A stretch of 64,000 bases of DNA from an uncultured Collinsella sp. (GCA_959601045.1 CAUGNZ010000006.1:1-64000), one strand, 5' to 3'; counted from the stretch's first letter, positions 55,154 to 63,582 are shown. Numbers and translations: made by a program. Notes: a model not told the origin generated them from the letters alone.

Positions 55154-55906
55154 ATGACGCAAGCGATAACAGATTCCAAGCAGGCCTCCACCGCGCTGGC
55201 GGAGCTGTTCAATACCCACGGGCGTGTGGTGTTCTTTGGCGGCGCTGGTGTTTCCACGGCGAGCGGCATTCCCGATTTTCGCAGCGTGGACGGCCTGTAC
55301 CACCAGCAGTTTGCCTACCCGCCCGAGACCATGCTCTCGCATAGCTTTTATGAGGCGCATCCGGCCGAGTTCTTCGACTTCTACCGCACCAAGATGATTG
55401 CGCTTGGCGCCAAGCCCAACCGCTGCCACACCAAGCTGGCCGAGTTGGAGCGCGCCGGTAAGCTAAATGCCGTGGTGACGCAAAATATCGACGGCCTGCA
55501 TCAGATGGCCGGCTCACAGCGCGTGTTCGAGCTGCACGGATCGGTCCATCGCAACATTTGCCGGTCGTGCGGCGCGGTCTATAGCGCCGAGTGGATTTGC
55601 GCGCGCGAGCACGAGGATACCGCGGGCGTGCCCGTGTGTCCTGTGTGCGGTGGTCGAATCAAGCCCGATGTGGTGCTCTACGAAGAGCCGCTCGATGGGC
55701 GTGTGTTGGCCGGTGCCGTTGCCGCCATCGCCGCGGCCGATGCCCTCATTGTAGGCGGGACCTCGCTCGTAGTGTATCCGGCGGCGGGCCTTACGCGTTA
55801 CTTTACTGGCGATACGCTGGCCATTTGCAATTTGGCGCCCACCGATCAGGATGCAAATGCCGACCTGCTGATTTCTTGCGACATCGCGGCCGCGTTTGCG
55901 TTCTAG
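55154..55906 (+). CDS. NAD-dependent protein deacylase, Sir2 family
   Basis: Sirtuin of 250 residues that removes acyl groups from lysines using NAD. Motifs: GAGVSTASGIPDFRS, TQNIDGLHQMAGS, HGS with the catalytic His, and a zinc site CRSC...CPVCGG with four cysteines. The gap between the cysteine pairs is long (about 28 residues). ATG 55154 follows GGAGGAC; the frame is open upstream to 55058 but lacks support. It is not clearly linked to the downstream folate gene, which has its own TACAAT box. Confidence 0.94.
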   Translation: MTQAITDSKQASTALAELFNTHGRVVFFGGAGVSTASGIPDFRSVDGLYHQQFAYPPETMLSHSFYEAHPAEFFDFYRTKMIALGAKPNRCHTKLAELERAGKLNAVVTQNIDGLHQMAGSQRVFELHGSVHRNICRSCGAVYSAEWICAREHEDTAGVPVCPVCGGRIKPDVVLYEEPLDGRVLAGAVAAIAAADALIVGGTSLVVYPAAGLTRYFTGDTLAICNLAPTDQDANADLLISCDIAAAFAF

Positions 55907-55920
55907 CCCGTGTGCGCGGA

Positions 55921-55926
55921 TACAAT
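55921..55926 (+). promoter_or_regulatory. Possible -10 box of folP-folK gene
   Basis: TACAAT lies 75 bases before the folP-folK start, in the gap after the sirtuin gene. The -35 is not convincing. Confidence 0.35.
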
Positions 55927-56000
55927 AGAAAGACTGAGTGCAAAGCGACCCCACCGCCTGCGCCCGAGCGCGGCGGCGTGGGCATTTTAGGAGGATGTTC

Positions 56001-57731
56001 ATGGCGAACGACAGCAAGACATGGCGGTGCGGAAAGTACGAGCTCAGCTTTGACCGTCCGCGCATCATGGGCGTCCTCAACGTGACGCCCGATTCGTTTA
56101 GCGACGGCGGGGACCACTTCGACCCGGATGCTGCCATCGAGTATGGCCTGGCGATGCTCGACGCCGGCGCCGACATCATCGACGTGGGCGGCGAGTCCAC
56201 GCGCCCCGGCTTTACCCCGGTCAACCCCGACGAGGAGGCTCGCCGCGTGCTGCCCGTGGTGCGCGCGCTGGCCAAGGAGGGCGCCATCGTCTCGATCGAC
56301 ACGCGTCATGTGGCGGTTGCCAAGGCGGCCGTGCGCTGCGGCGCCTCGATCGTCAACGACGTGACCGGCTTCACCGACCCCAAGATGGTCGAGTTTGTTA
56401 AGACGAGCACCTGCGGCGTCATTGTGATGCATGCCGGCGAGGTCGCCGCGCCTACCCGCACGCACGCAACGGTGCAGCTCGATACCTCGGCAGCGGCGTT
56501 TGTTGCCGAGAAAGCACGCGAGGCGGCTGCCGAGGCCGCGCGCGAGGCCGAGAAGCCGGCCCGTCGCCGTCGCGGCAAGCTGCTGGGCGACCCTAAGCCC
56601 GAGGCAAAGCTTCCGGGCGGCGTGGTGCAGCCCTCGTTGCCGTTTGGCGAACCTGAGCCCGCGACCGAGCCTGCAAGCGAGCAGGAGACGCCGGCCGCCG
56701 AGCAGGCTGCTGCTGCCGAGACCGTCGCGCCCGCGCCCGAGGCCACCGAGGCCGCATCGGAGCCCAATGACCGCCTGGCCGCCATGATGCGCCGCAGCGC
56801 CCGCCGCGAGGAAGCCTACGTGCCCACCTCGCAGCTCCGCCGCTTCACCCTGCCCGATTCGGCGCCCATCATGCGCCGCGTCATGGGCTTTCTGTCCGAC
56901 CAGGCCCGCGCGCTCATCCACGCCGGCGTGTCGCGCGACCGCATCTGCATCGATCCCGGTCCGGGCTTTGGCAAGACGGCCAACGAGGGCATCGTCATCC
57001 AGCGCGAGACTGCCAAGATGGCGTCACTGGGCTATCCGCTCATGTGCGCCGTATCGCGCAAGCGCTTTGTAGGCGCCGTCTCGGGCGTGACCGAGGCCGC
57101 CGAGCGCGATGCCGCTACGTTTGGCGTGTGCCTGGGCGCCATCCAGGCCGGTGCCAACATCGTGCGCGTGCACGACGCCGCGGGCTTTGCGCAGTTCCTG
57201 AACGGCTACTGGGCGGTTGCCAAGCCGCAGCCGCGCCGCGCGTTTGTGGCCGTGGGCTCCAACCTGGGGCATCGCTGTGACAACATCCGCGCCGCACGCG
57301 ACATGATCGCCGAGATTCCACTCACCTGCGTGTCCAACTCCTCCAAGATCTACGAGAGCGAGCCGGCCTACGAGACGCGCCAGGACGCGTTTGCCAACGC
57401 CGTCATCGAGATTAAGACCGAGCTGGCGCCGTTGGTGCTGCTCGACGAGCTCATGAAGATCGAGGCCGAGCTGGGCCGCGACCGCTCCAAAAAGGCCAAG
57501 GCCAACGGTCCGCGCACCATCGACCTGGACCTGCTGTGGATGGACGGCGAGACCCACGGCGGCAAAAAGCTGCGCCTGCCGCATCCGCTCATTGGCGAGC
57601 GCGACTTTGTGCTGGTGCCGCTCGAGGACCTGATGCACGACCCGGCGCGGTTCTTCCGCTATAACGGTGTCGAGGTCAAGGAACCCGAGGATCGCGTGGG
57701 CCATATCGTGGGCGAATTGGGGCGTATGTAG
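56001..57731 (+). CDS. Fused dihydropteroate synthase - HPPK
   Basis: Two folate steps in one 576-residue chain. DHPS: PRIMGVLNVTPDSFSDGG, DVGGESTRPG, and CIDPGPGFGKT are intact. HPPK (from about 412): AFVAVGSNLGHRCDN, and PRTIDLDLLW near the end. Within DHPS, between VIVMHAGEV (about 140) and IMRRVMGFL (about 290), there is an insertion of some 140 residues rich in Ala, Glu, Pro and Arg. ATG 56001 follows AGGAGG. The next gene starts immediately after the stop. Order folP then folK in one gene is less common than the reverse or separate genes. Confidence 0.93.
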   Translation: MANDSKTWRCGKYELSFDRPRIMGVLNVTPDSFSDGGDHFDPDAAIEYGLAMLDAGADIIDVGGESTRPGFTPVNPDEEARRVLPVVRALAKEGAIVSIDTRHVAVAKAAVRCGASIVNDVTGFTDPKMVEFVKTSTCGVIVMHAGEVAAPTRTHATVQLDTSAAAFVAEKAREAAAEAAREAEKPARRRRGKLLGDPKPEAKLPGGVVQPSLPFGEPEPATEPASEQETPAAEQAAAAETVAPAPEATEAASEPNDRLAAMMRRSARREEAYVPTSQLRRFTLPDSAPIMRRVMGFLSDQARALIHAGVSRDRICIDPGPGFGKTANEGIVIQRETAKMASLGYPLMCAVSRKRFVGAVSGVTEAAERDAATFGVCLGAIQAGANIVRVHDAAGFAQFLNGYWAVAKPQPRRAFVAVGSNLGHRCDNIRAARDMIAEIPLTCVSNSSKIYESEPAYETRQDAFANAVIEIKTELAPLVLLDELMKIEAELGRDRSKKAKANGPRTIDLDLLWMDGETHGGKKLRLPHPLIGERDFVLVPLEDLMHDPARFFRYNGVEVKEPEDRVGHIVGELGRM

Positions 57732-58433
57732 ATGATCGAGATGAATGCTGTTGTCGCCGGTACCGAGCTCGACGCGGCGCGTGACGCGGGCCGCGAGGGC
57801 GTGTCCGCGGGCTGGTGCGCATGGAACGCGGGCGATGCTTCGCTGACGTTTTCGCTGGTCGTGCGTCCGGATGTGAATATGCACGCCTTCCACGGCCTGC
57901 CGTTTGTGGCCGCGATGGGCATGATGGACGCGCTCGTGGGCACGGCTTCGACGCCGGGGTTGGGCCTTGCCGGTAAGGTGGGTATCCAGTGGCCGAGCGA
58001 TATCGTGTGCGGTGCGCCTGCGTTTGAGACGTCGTTCGCGCGCGTCGCCGTCAACGGCGGTGCCGGTGCCGCGGGCATGTTTGCCGCAGTGACGGTTGAT
58101 ATTGAGCGTGCGGCGCTGGGTGAGCTTGGCGTGGATATGGCAGATGAGGCGCTGATCGAGGCATTGGCCGCCGCCGTGCTGGTCCGTGTGGACACCTGGG
58201 CGGTTGCCGCCAACATGCCGCAGGGCGCTGCCGGCCCGCTGGCTCCGGTGCTGGGCGAGTACTTTGACATGGTGCCACTGTTGGGTCGTCAGGTCGCGGC
58301 GGTGTCGCCCAACGGCTTGCCGCTTGCGGTCGGTGTGTTTGCGGGCCTGGACATCTGGGGCCGCGCGACCATCAAGACCGATGCCGGCGAGCAGGAGTTT
58401 CCGCCCGAGGCCGTACGGATTCGCGGACTGTAA
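57732..58433 (+). CDS. Biotin-protein-ligase-like domain protein
   Basis: A 233-residue protein resembling the catalytic core of biotin-protein ligase: FHGLPFVAAMGMMDALVG, then KVGIQWPSDIVCG (compare KWPNDI of BirA), and a C-terminal SH3-like stretch GRATIKTDAGEQEFPPEAV. The GRGRxGR biotinyl-AMP loop is not visible near the N-terminus, so activity is doubtful. It starts at the base after the folP-folK stop and is certainly co-transcribed. It may be a diverged ligase or lipoate-ligase-fold protein. Confidence 0.7.
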   Translation: MIEMNAVVAGTELDAARDAGREGVSAGWCAWNAGDASLTFSLVVRPDVNMHAFHGLPFVAAMGMMDALVGTASTPGLGLAGKVGIQWPSDIVCGAPAFETSFARVAVNGGAGAAGMFAAVTVDIERAALGELGVDMADEALIEALAAAVLVRVDTWAVAANMPQGAAGPLAPVLGEYFDMVPLLGRQVAAVSPNGLPLAVGVFAGLDIWGRATIKTDAGEQEFPPEAVRIRGL

Positions 58434-58531
58434 CGCGAGGCGCCCGCGCTCAAAGATAGCGATGACAACGAAGCCCTCTTCGGCCTGTGCTGGGGAGGGT
58501 CTTGTTGTCTGGGGAATGGGTTGTCAGCACC

Positions 58532-58572
58532 CTATTCCTCAAAACTGAAAATCTTTCGATTTTGAGGAATAG
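58532..58572. repeat. 41-bp hairpin, copy 1
   Basis: CTATTCCTCAAAA (58532-58544) and TTTTGAGGAATAG (58560-58572) with inner CTGAAAATCTTTCGA. Perfect 13-bp arms. Copy 2 is 58618-58658 and copy 3 is 59891-59931, all in the same orientation. Confidence 0.9.
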
Positions 58573-58617
58573 AATTAAGCCAGCTCGGCCTTTAACGAGG
58601 TATATTCGTTGCAGAGT

Positions 58618-58658
58618 CTATTCCTCAAAACTGAATAATTTTCGTTTTTGAGGAATAG
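58618..58658. repeat. 41-bp hairpin, copy 2
   Basis: Same arms CTATTCCTCAAAA / TTTTGAGGAATAG; inner CTGAATAATTTTCGT. It ends 26 bases before the ATPase start codon. Confidence 0.9.
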
Positions 58659-58684
58659 CGATAGAAGACCGCAGGGAGGCACCA

Positions 58685-59881
58685 ATGAAACTCATCAATA
58701 GAACGTCATATATGGACACGTTGACGAGCCTTATTGGCGTACCGGACATCAAGGTCATAACGGGCATTCGCCGTAGCGGTAAGTCAAAATTGCTCGAGGC
58801 CCTCCGCGATTACGTGGAGGCAAATCTGTCCAATTCGAATGTCATCCATATCAATTACAACCTCGACGAGTTCGAGGGCCTGCTCGAATATCATGCCCTG
58901 CTCGCCTATGTGAAAGAGCATCGAGTGTCCGACAAGCAAAACTTCCTGCTTATCGACGAGGTTCAGATGTGCGACGGCTTTGAACGCGCGATCAACAGCC
59001 TCCATGCATCCGAGCAGTACGACATCTTCATCACCGGATCGAACGCCTTTTTGCTGTCGAGCGATCTGTCGACGCTCTTTACGGGGCGCACGTTCGAGAT
59101 CGAGGTTTTCCCATTCTCGTTTGAGGAGTATCGCTTTTATAGTGACGAGGGCGAGGTCGATCGCGACTTCGATGAGTACGCGAGAACCGGCGGTATGTCC
59201 GGCTCTTACCCTTATCCACTGCAGGAGCAGCGCTACCAATATCTCTCCAATGTCTTCAAAACGCTCATCGTGAGGGATATCGTGCAGCGGCATAACGTGA
59301 GAAACGAATCGGCACTGCTGCGCATTGCCGATTACATGATGGACAACGTCTCCAACATAACGTCGGCACGCAACATTACAGATGTTTTGAATGCGGATGG
59401 GCTAAAGATTACGAACAAGACGGTCGGCACGTACATGGGGTACCTGTGCGATGCGTTTGCCTTCTATAAAGTTCGTCGGTACGACATTCGCGGCAAAAAA
59501 TACCTTAAGAGCGGCGAGAAGTATTACCTGGCAGACCACGCGTTCAAATACGCACTGCTTGGTACACGTGATATGGATTGGGGACGCGTATACGAGAACA
59601 TGGCGGCCATCGAGCTGCTGCGCCGCGGATACGAGGTATACGTCGGTGTGCTCTATAAAAAGGAAATAGACTTTGTAGCAATCAAGCGAAGCGAGAAGCT
59701 CTACATTCAGGTGAGCGACGACATCAGCTCGGATAAGACGTTTGAACGCGAGATTTCGCCACTGCTGAGCATTGGCGATGCGTATCCCAAGATGATTCTT
59801 GCCCGCACACATCACGAGGCCACGGATCGCGATGGGGTGCAGATCGTGGACCTGGCGAGGTGGTTGTGCGGCGAGGCTTAG
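58685..59881 (+). CDS. AAA ATPase with DUF4143-type C-terminal domain
   Basis: The 398-residue protein has an AAA_14 ATPase domain: Walker A GIRRSGKSK (about residues 27-35), Walker B FLLIDEVQ, sensor ITGSNAFLLSS and an arginine-rich FTGRTFEIEVFPFSFEEY. The C-terminal half (about 190-395) is of DUF4143 type with a PD-(D/E)XK-like EIDFVAIKRSEKLYIQVS. Function in this family is unknown; suggestions include defence or toxin-like roles, none shown. RBS GGGAGG precedes the ATG. It is enclosed by three copies of a 41-bp hairpin, two upstream and one 9 bases after the stop. Codon use is less GC-rich than that of its neighbours. Confidence 0.88.
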   Translation: MKLINRTSYMDTLTSLIGVPDIKVITGIRRSGKSKLLEALRDYVEANLSNSNVIHINYNLDEFEGLLEYHALLAYVKEHRVSDKQNFLLIDEVQMCDGFERAINSLHASEQYDIFITGSNAFLLSSDLSTLFTGRTFEIEVFPFSFEEYRFYSDEGEVDRDFDEYARTGGMSGSYPYPLQEQRYQYLSNVFKTLIVRDIVQRHNVRNESALLRIADYMMDNVSNITSARNITDVLNADGLKITNKTVGTYMGYLCDAFAFYKVRRYDIRGKKYLKSGEKYYLADHAFKYALLGTRDMDWGRVYENMAAIELLRRGYEVYVGVLYKKEIDFVAIKRSEKLYIQVSDDISSDKTFEREISPLLSIGDAYPKMILARTHHEATDRDGVQIVDLARWLCGEA

Positions 59882-59890
59882 CAAAAAATC

Positions 59891-59931
59891 CTATTCCTCA
59901 AAACTGAAAAATTTTCGATTTTGAGGAATAG
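59891..59931. repeat. 41-bp hairpin, copy 3
   Basis: Same arms as copies 1 and 2, inner CTGAAAAATTTTCGA, 9 bases after the ATPase stop. It is extended by ATC/GAT to 47 bases. It may also end transcription. Confidence 0.9.
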
Positions 59932-59966
59932 GATTGGAGGCTGGTTGCTGCGACCTGGCGTTTACT

Positions 59967-60740
59967 CTATCCCAGCTCCTGCATGCGGCGGTAGATTTCG
60001 CAGATGCCTTTGATGGTGAGTTGGCCGTCGACTATGTCGAAGGCATCGGTCGAATCGGCGACGATGCCGGCGAGACCGCCTGTGGCGATAACGGTGGCGT
60101 CCTCGCGGCCCAGCTCGCGCTTCATGCGCGCGACCAAGCCCTCGGCCATGGCGGCGGCGCCCACCACGGCGCCGACCTTGATGCACTCCTCGGTATCGCG
60201 GCCGATGGCGTGCTCGGGCGCCTCGAGCGGCACGCTGGCGAGCTTGGCGGCACGGGCGGCAAGCGCGTCCATGGAGATGCGGATGCCCGGCGCAATCGCC
60301 CCGCCAATGTAATAGCCGTCCTCGTCGATGACGTCGATATTGGTCGCGGTGCCAAAGTCCACCACGATTGCCGGCGCGCCGTAGAAAGTCTCGGCCGCAA
60401 CGGCGTTGGCGACGCGGTCGGCACCCACGGCCTGGGGGCGCGCTGCACGCAGCTTGGTCACGGCGGCAGTCTGCGGCCCAATGACGATGGCGTCTGCCGC
60501 GATGCGCTTGGCCACGGCGTGCCACTCGCGCGAGAGCTGCGGCACCACGCCGGCAAAGGCAATCGCGTCGACCGCGCCGAGCGAGAGGTCGTACATCTTA
60601 AAGAAGCCCATCAGACGCACGTGGATCTCGTCGGCGGTGTAGGAACGGTCGGTGGGCATGCGCCACGACTGCACCAGCTCGTCTCCGTCAAACAGACCCA
60701 TGGCCGTCTGCGTGTTACCCATATCGATAGCGAGCAGCAT
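59967..60740 (-). CDS. coaX: Type III pantothenate kinase
   Basis: First step of coenzyme A synthesis, 257 residues. Motifs: LLAIDMGNTQTAMGLF (phosphate loop), GADRVANAVAA, DFGTATNIDVID and GGAIAPGIRIS. Family usage at the third motif is DFGTATTxD; here the second Thr is Asn. RBS GGGAGTAG precedes the ATG. Type III kinases need a monovalent cation and are not feedback-inhibited by CoA. It stands alone on the minus strand. Confidence 0.94.
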   Translation of the reverse strand: MLLAIDMGNTQTAMGLFDGDELVQSWRMPTDRSYTADEIHVRLMGFFKMYDLSLGAVDAIAFAGVVPQLSREWHAVAKRIAADAIVIGPQTAAVTKLRAARPQAVGADRVANAVAAETFYGAPAIVVDFGTATNIDVIDEDGYYIGGAIAPGIRISMDALAARAAKLASVPLEAPEHAIGRDTEECIKVGAVVGAAAMAEGLVARMKRELGREDATVIATGGLAGIVADSTDAFDIVDGQLTIKGICEIYRRMQELG

Positions 60741-60937
60741 GTCTACTCCCGGTGTCGGCGTAAAAGGACGCGCACCATTGTATACGCGCCGCCGGCGGCG
60801 CTCGGCTGCGATTCGTTCACGGCGATATGGGCTGAGGGGTTTTAAATATGAAGGAATTATGCTCTATGAGATTTTCCTTGCCGTTTACCGAACTCCCACG
60901 TAATATTCTTTCTTGCGCACATGAGGCGCCCAGACAT

Positions 60938-61014
60938 TGCGGGGTGGAGCAGTCTGGTAGCTCGCCGGGCTCATAACCCGGAGGTCGTAGGTTCAAATCC
61001 TGCCCCCGCGACCA
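60938..61014 (+). tRNA. Initiator tRNA-Met (CAT)
   Basis: 77-base tRNA from TGCGGGG to the encoded CCA. Anticodon CAT lies in the loop CTCATAA with the GGG/CCC anticodon-stem pairs that mark initiators. D-arm AGCAGTCTGGTAGCT and T-arm GGTTCAAATCC are standard. Position 1-72 is T-G, a weak pair rather than the common C-A mismatch. A terminator follows. Confidence 0.95.
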
Positions 61015-61023
61015 AGAACTTGC

Positions 61024-61054
61024 AGCTCGTCGGCCTAGCCGACGAGCTTTTTTT
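61024..61054 (+). terminator. Terminator after initiator tRNA
   Basis: AGCTCGTCGGC, loop CTA, GCCGACGAGCT: perfect 11-bp stem followed by a run of seven T. Confidence 0.93.
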
Positions 61055-61543
61055 GTTATTCCGGGACTGTTCTCTCAGCCCAATTCCCAACCTCTCAAAC
61101 AAAAACTCGATTTGTAACATCTAGACCCGATTTGGACGGTCAGGTGTTACAGATCGAGATATACCGGTGGGTTGGGTCCCGTTTGTCTAAATCTGTAACA
61201 CGAGGGACGGATTTTGCCGAATTGTTGTTACAGATTGAGATTTACTGGCAGGCGGGTTTGGTTTGTCTCAATCTGTAACAGGTAGGGGTCAAAAGTGGGC
61301 CTAGCTGTTACAGATCTAGATTGTTGAGGATGGGTTGAGAGGAATGTCTCGATTTGTAACAGGTAGACCCCGGTTTTGCCGTGTAACTGTTACAGATTGA
61401 AATAACCAACGGGCCGCCCTGCCCCATCCACCTGCCGCCACCTGATATTCGCCGATTTACGTTGCGTCGCCGTGCTCCCATGTCATATCCTCTAGACAAC
61501 TACGCGGCAACATCGCCGCCGCGCCTACAAGAGAGGAATGTCC
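61055..61543. other. 489-bp intergenic region dominated by dyad array 2
   Basis: No gene. The array occupies 61105-61403; the remaining 140 bases before the flavoprotein gene contain its RBS GAGAGG (61531-61536) and no obvious -10. Confidence 0.8.
61105..61403. repeat. Array 2 of ~80-nt dyad units (four units)
   Basis: Left arms (TCTCGATTTGTAACA-like) start at 61105, 61186, 61266 and 61347; right arms (TGTTACAGATTGAGAT-like) at 61145, 61226, 61306 and 61388. Period 80-81. The intervening stretches are variable but related between units, e.g. a GGTAG...TTTTGCC pattern inside the dyads and a TTTGTCT end before each new unit. Confidence 0.92.
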
Positions 61544-63574
61544 ATGACCGCACCCGCATCCAAACTGCTCCAGCCCATTACGGTTGGCCCCCTTGAGCTT
61601 AAAAACCGCATTATGTTCCCGCCGCTGACCACCGGCTACGAGGAGCGCGACGGTTCCATTGGCGAGCGCAGCCTGGCTTTTTACGAGCGCCTGGCCCGTG
61701 GCGGCGTGAGCTACATCGTCATCGGCGACGTCGCTCCCGTTATGACCGCGAGCCCCACGCCCAAGCTGGCGACTGACGCCCAGATCCCCACGTTTAAGGC
61801 GCTGGCTGACGCCGTCCATAAGCACGGCGCCAAGGTCGCGCTGCAGCTGTTCCACCCCGAGTACGACGTCCCCGGCGTCGGCCGCATGGTCATGGGCTCC
61901 ATGGCCGCCGCCAAGGCCGCGCAGGAGGCCAAGGCCGCCGGCGACGAGGAGACCTTTGCCGCCAAGATGGCCGAGTCCAACGAGATTCGCAAGCAGGCCT
62001 ACGCCAAGCTGCACCACGACATGCAGCACTTTGTGAACGAGGCCACCGTGGAGCAACTCACCCAGATCAAGGAGGCCATCGCCGCCTCGGCCGCCCGCGC
62101 ACAGCAGGCTGGGATCGATGCCATCGAGGTCCACGGCGACCGCCTGGTGGGCTCGCTGTGCTCCGCCATCCTCAACCAGCGCACCGACGAGTACGGTGGC
62201 TCGTTCGAGAACCGCGTTCGCTACGCGCTGGAGGTCGTCGCTGCCATTAAGGAAGTCGCGCCGCAGCTGATGGTGGAGTACAAGCTCCCCGTGATCATGG
62301 AGAACCCCGACGGCACGCCGCGCGGCAAGGGCGGTCTGCAGCCCGACGAGGCCTGCGAGTTTGCCAAGCTGCTCGAGGGCGCGGGCATCGACATGATCCA
62401 GGTCGCGCAGGCCAACCACACCGGTAACATGGGCGACACCATTCCGCCCATGGGCGCCATGCCCTACAACTGGACGCTGCCCGTGGCCGAGCGCGTCAAG
62501 GCCCTGGTCTCCGTGCCGGTGGCAACCGTCGGCCGCGTTGTCTCGGTCGAGGCCGGCGAGAAGATTCTTGAGGACGGCGCGGCCGACATTATCGCCTATG
62601 GCCGCTCGCTCATGTGCGACCCCGACATTGCGCTGAAGGCCGCCACGGGCGAGCCCATCCGCGAGTGCCTCAACTGCAACAAGGGCTGCGTCGACGCGAT
62701 TCAAAACCGCAAGTACATCTCGTGCGTGCTCAATGCCGAGAACGGCGACGAGGCGACCATCGCCATTAAACCGGGTGAGGGCGACAAGAAGATCGCCGTG
62801 GTGGGCGGCGGCATCGCCGGCCTGGAGGCCGCGCGCGTGGCGGCCAAACGCGGCTACGACGTGACCGTCTACGAGGCGAGCGATCATCTGGGCGGCCAGA
62901 TTGTGCTGGCAGCCGCGCCCCCGCGCAAGGACGAGATCATGCGCTCGGTGGAGTATTACGAGAAGATTCTGCCCGGCCTGGGCGTGAAGGTTGAGCTCAA
63001 CCATGCCGCTAACCCCACGGATCTCAACGCCGCCGACGCCGCGATTGTGGCTGTGGGCGCGCACGACGTGGTCATCCCCGTTCCGGGTGCCGACTCGGAC
63101 AAGGTCGTCTCGAGCTGGGACGTGCTGGCCGGCAAGGTGGAGCTCAGCGGGCGCGTCGCCGTCATTGGCGGTGGCCTGGTGGGCACCGAGACTGCCGAGT
63201 ACCTGCTGCAGCACGGCTGCGAGGTGGCGATCGTCGAGATGCTCGACAAGATTGCCGCAGGCGAGTCCGAGACCATTCTGCCGCTGATTATGAGCGACTT
63301 TGCAGAGCACAACGTGGAGCAGCACGTTAAGACCCGCCTGACCGCCATTACCGACGAGGGCGTGGAGGCTGTTCGTACCACCGAGGACGGCGCCGAGGAG
63401 CCGGTGAAGATCGCCTGCGATTACGTGGTGATGGCCGTGGGCTCCAAGGCCAACGCGTTTGACCTGGACGGCGTGACGGTGCCCGTGACCTGCGTGGGCG
63501 ACTGCTCGGGCGAGCGCACCGCCGATATTGCGAGCGCCATCCGCACGGCGTATCACGCGGCCAACGAGCTGTAG
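61544..63574 (+). CDS. FMN/FAD Fe-S oxidoreductase (OYE / dienoyl-CoA reductase type)
   Basis: A 676-residue flavoenzyme. The N-terminal OYE-like TIM barrel (about 1-370) has ELKNRIMFPPLTTGY and EVHGDRLVGSLCSAI; then a 4Fe-4S motif CLNCNKGC...C (about 380-400), FAD-binding GGGIAGLEAARVAAKRG and NAD-binding GGGLVGTETAEYLLQHG. This is the 2,4-dienoyl-CoA reductase / enoate reductase / BaiCD-BaiH architecture, used by gut anaerobes on unsaturated acids, bile acids and flavonoids. Substrate unknown. GAGAGG at 61531-61536 selects ATG 61544 over ATG 61538. No accessory genes are nearby. Confidence 0.9.
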   Translation: MTAPASKLLQPITVGPLELKNRIMFPPLTTGYEERDGSIGERSLAFYERLARGGVSYIVIGDVAPVMTASPTPKLATDAQIPTFKALADAVHKHGAKVALQLFHPEYDVPGVGRMVMGSMAAAKAAQEAKAAGDEETFAAKMAESNEIRKQAYAKLHHDMQHFVNEATVEQLTQIKEAIAASAARAQQAGIDAIEVHGDRLVGSLCSAILNQRTDEYGGSFENRVRYALEVVAAIKEVAPQLMVEYKLPVIMENPDGTPRGKGGLQPDEACEFAKLLEGAGIDMIQVAQANHTGNMGDTIPPMGAMPYNWTLPVAERVKALVSVPVATVGRVVSVEAGEKILEDGAADIIAYGRSLMCDPDIALKAATGEPIRECLNCNKGCVDAIQNRKYISCVLNAENGDEATIAIKPGEGDKKIAVVGGGIAGLEAARVAAKRGYDVTVYEASDHLGGQIVLAAAPPRKDEIMRSVEYYEKILPGLGVKVELNHAANPTDLNAADAAIVAVGAHDVVIPVPGADSDKVVSSWDVLAGKVELSGRVAVIGGGLVGTETAEYLLQHGCEVAIVEMLDKIAAGESETILPLIMSDFAEHNVEQHVKTRLTAITDEGVEAVRTTEDGAEEPVKIACDYVVMAVGSKANAFDLDGVTVPVTCVGDCSGERTADIASAIRTAYHAANEL

Positions 63575-63582
63575 CTAACATC

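Noticed and set aside
61105..61403. CRISPR array
   Set aside because: Same reasons: alternating inverted arms with related inner stretches and an 80-nt overall unit.
61457..63556. 699-residue minus-strand open frame opposite the flavoprotein
   Set aside because: Low-complexity Gly/Ala/His/Val shadow of the plus-strand gene; no RBS or family features.
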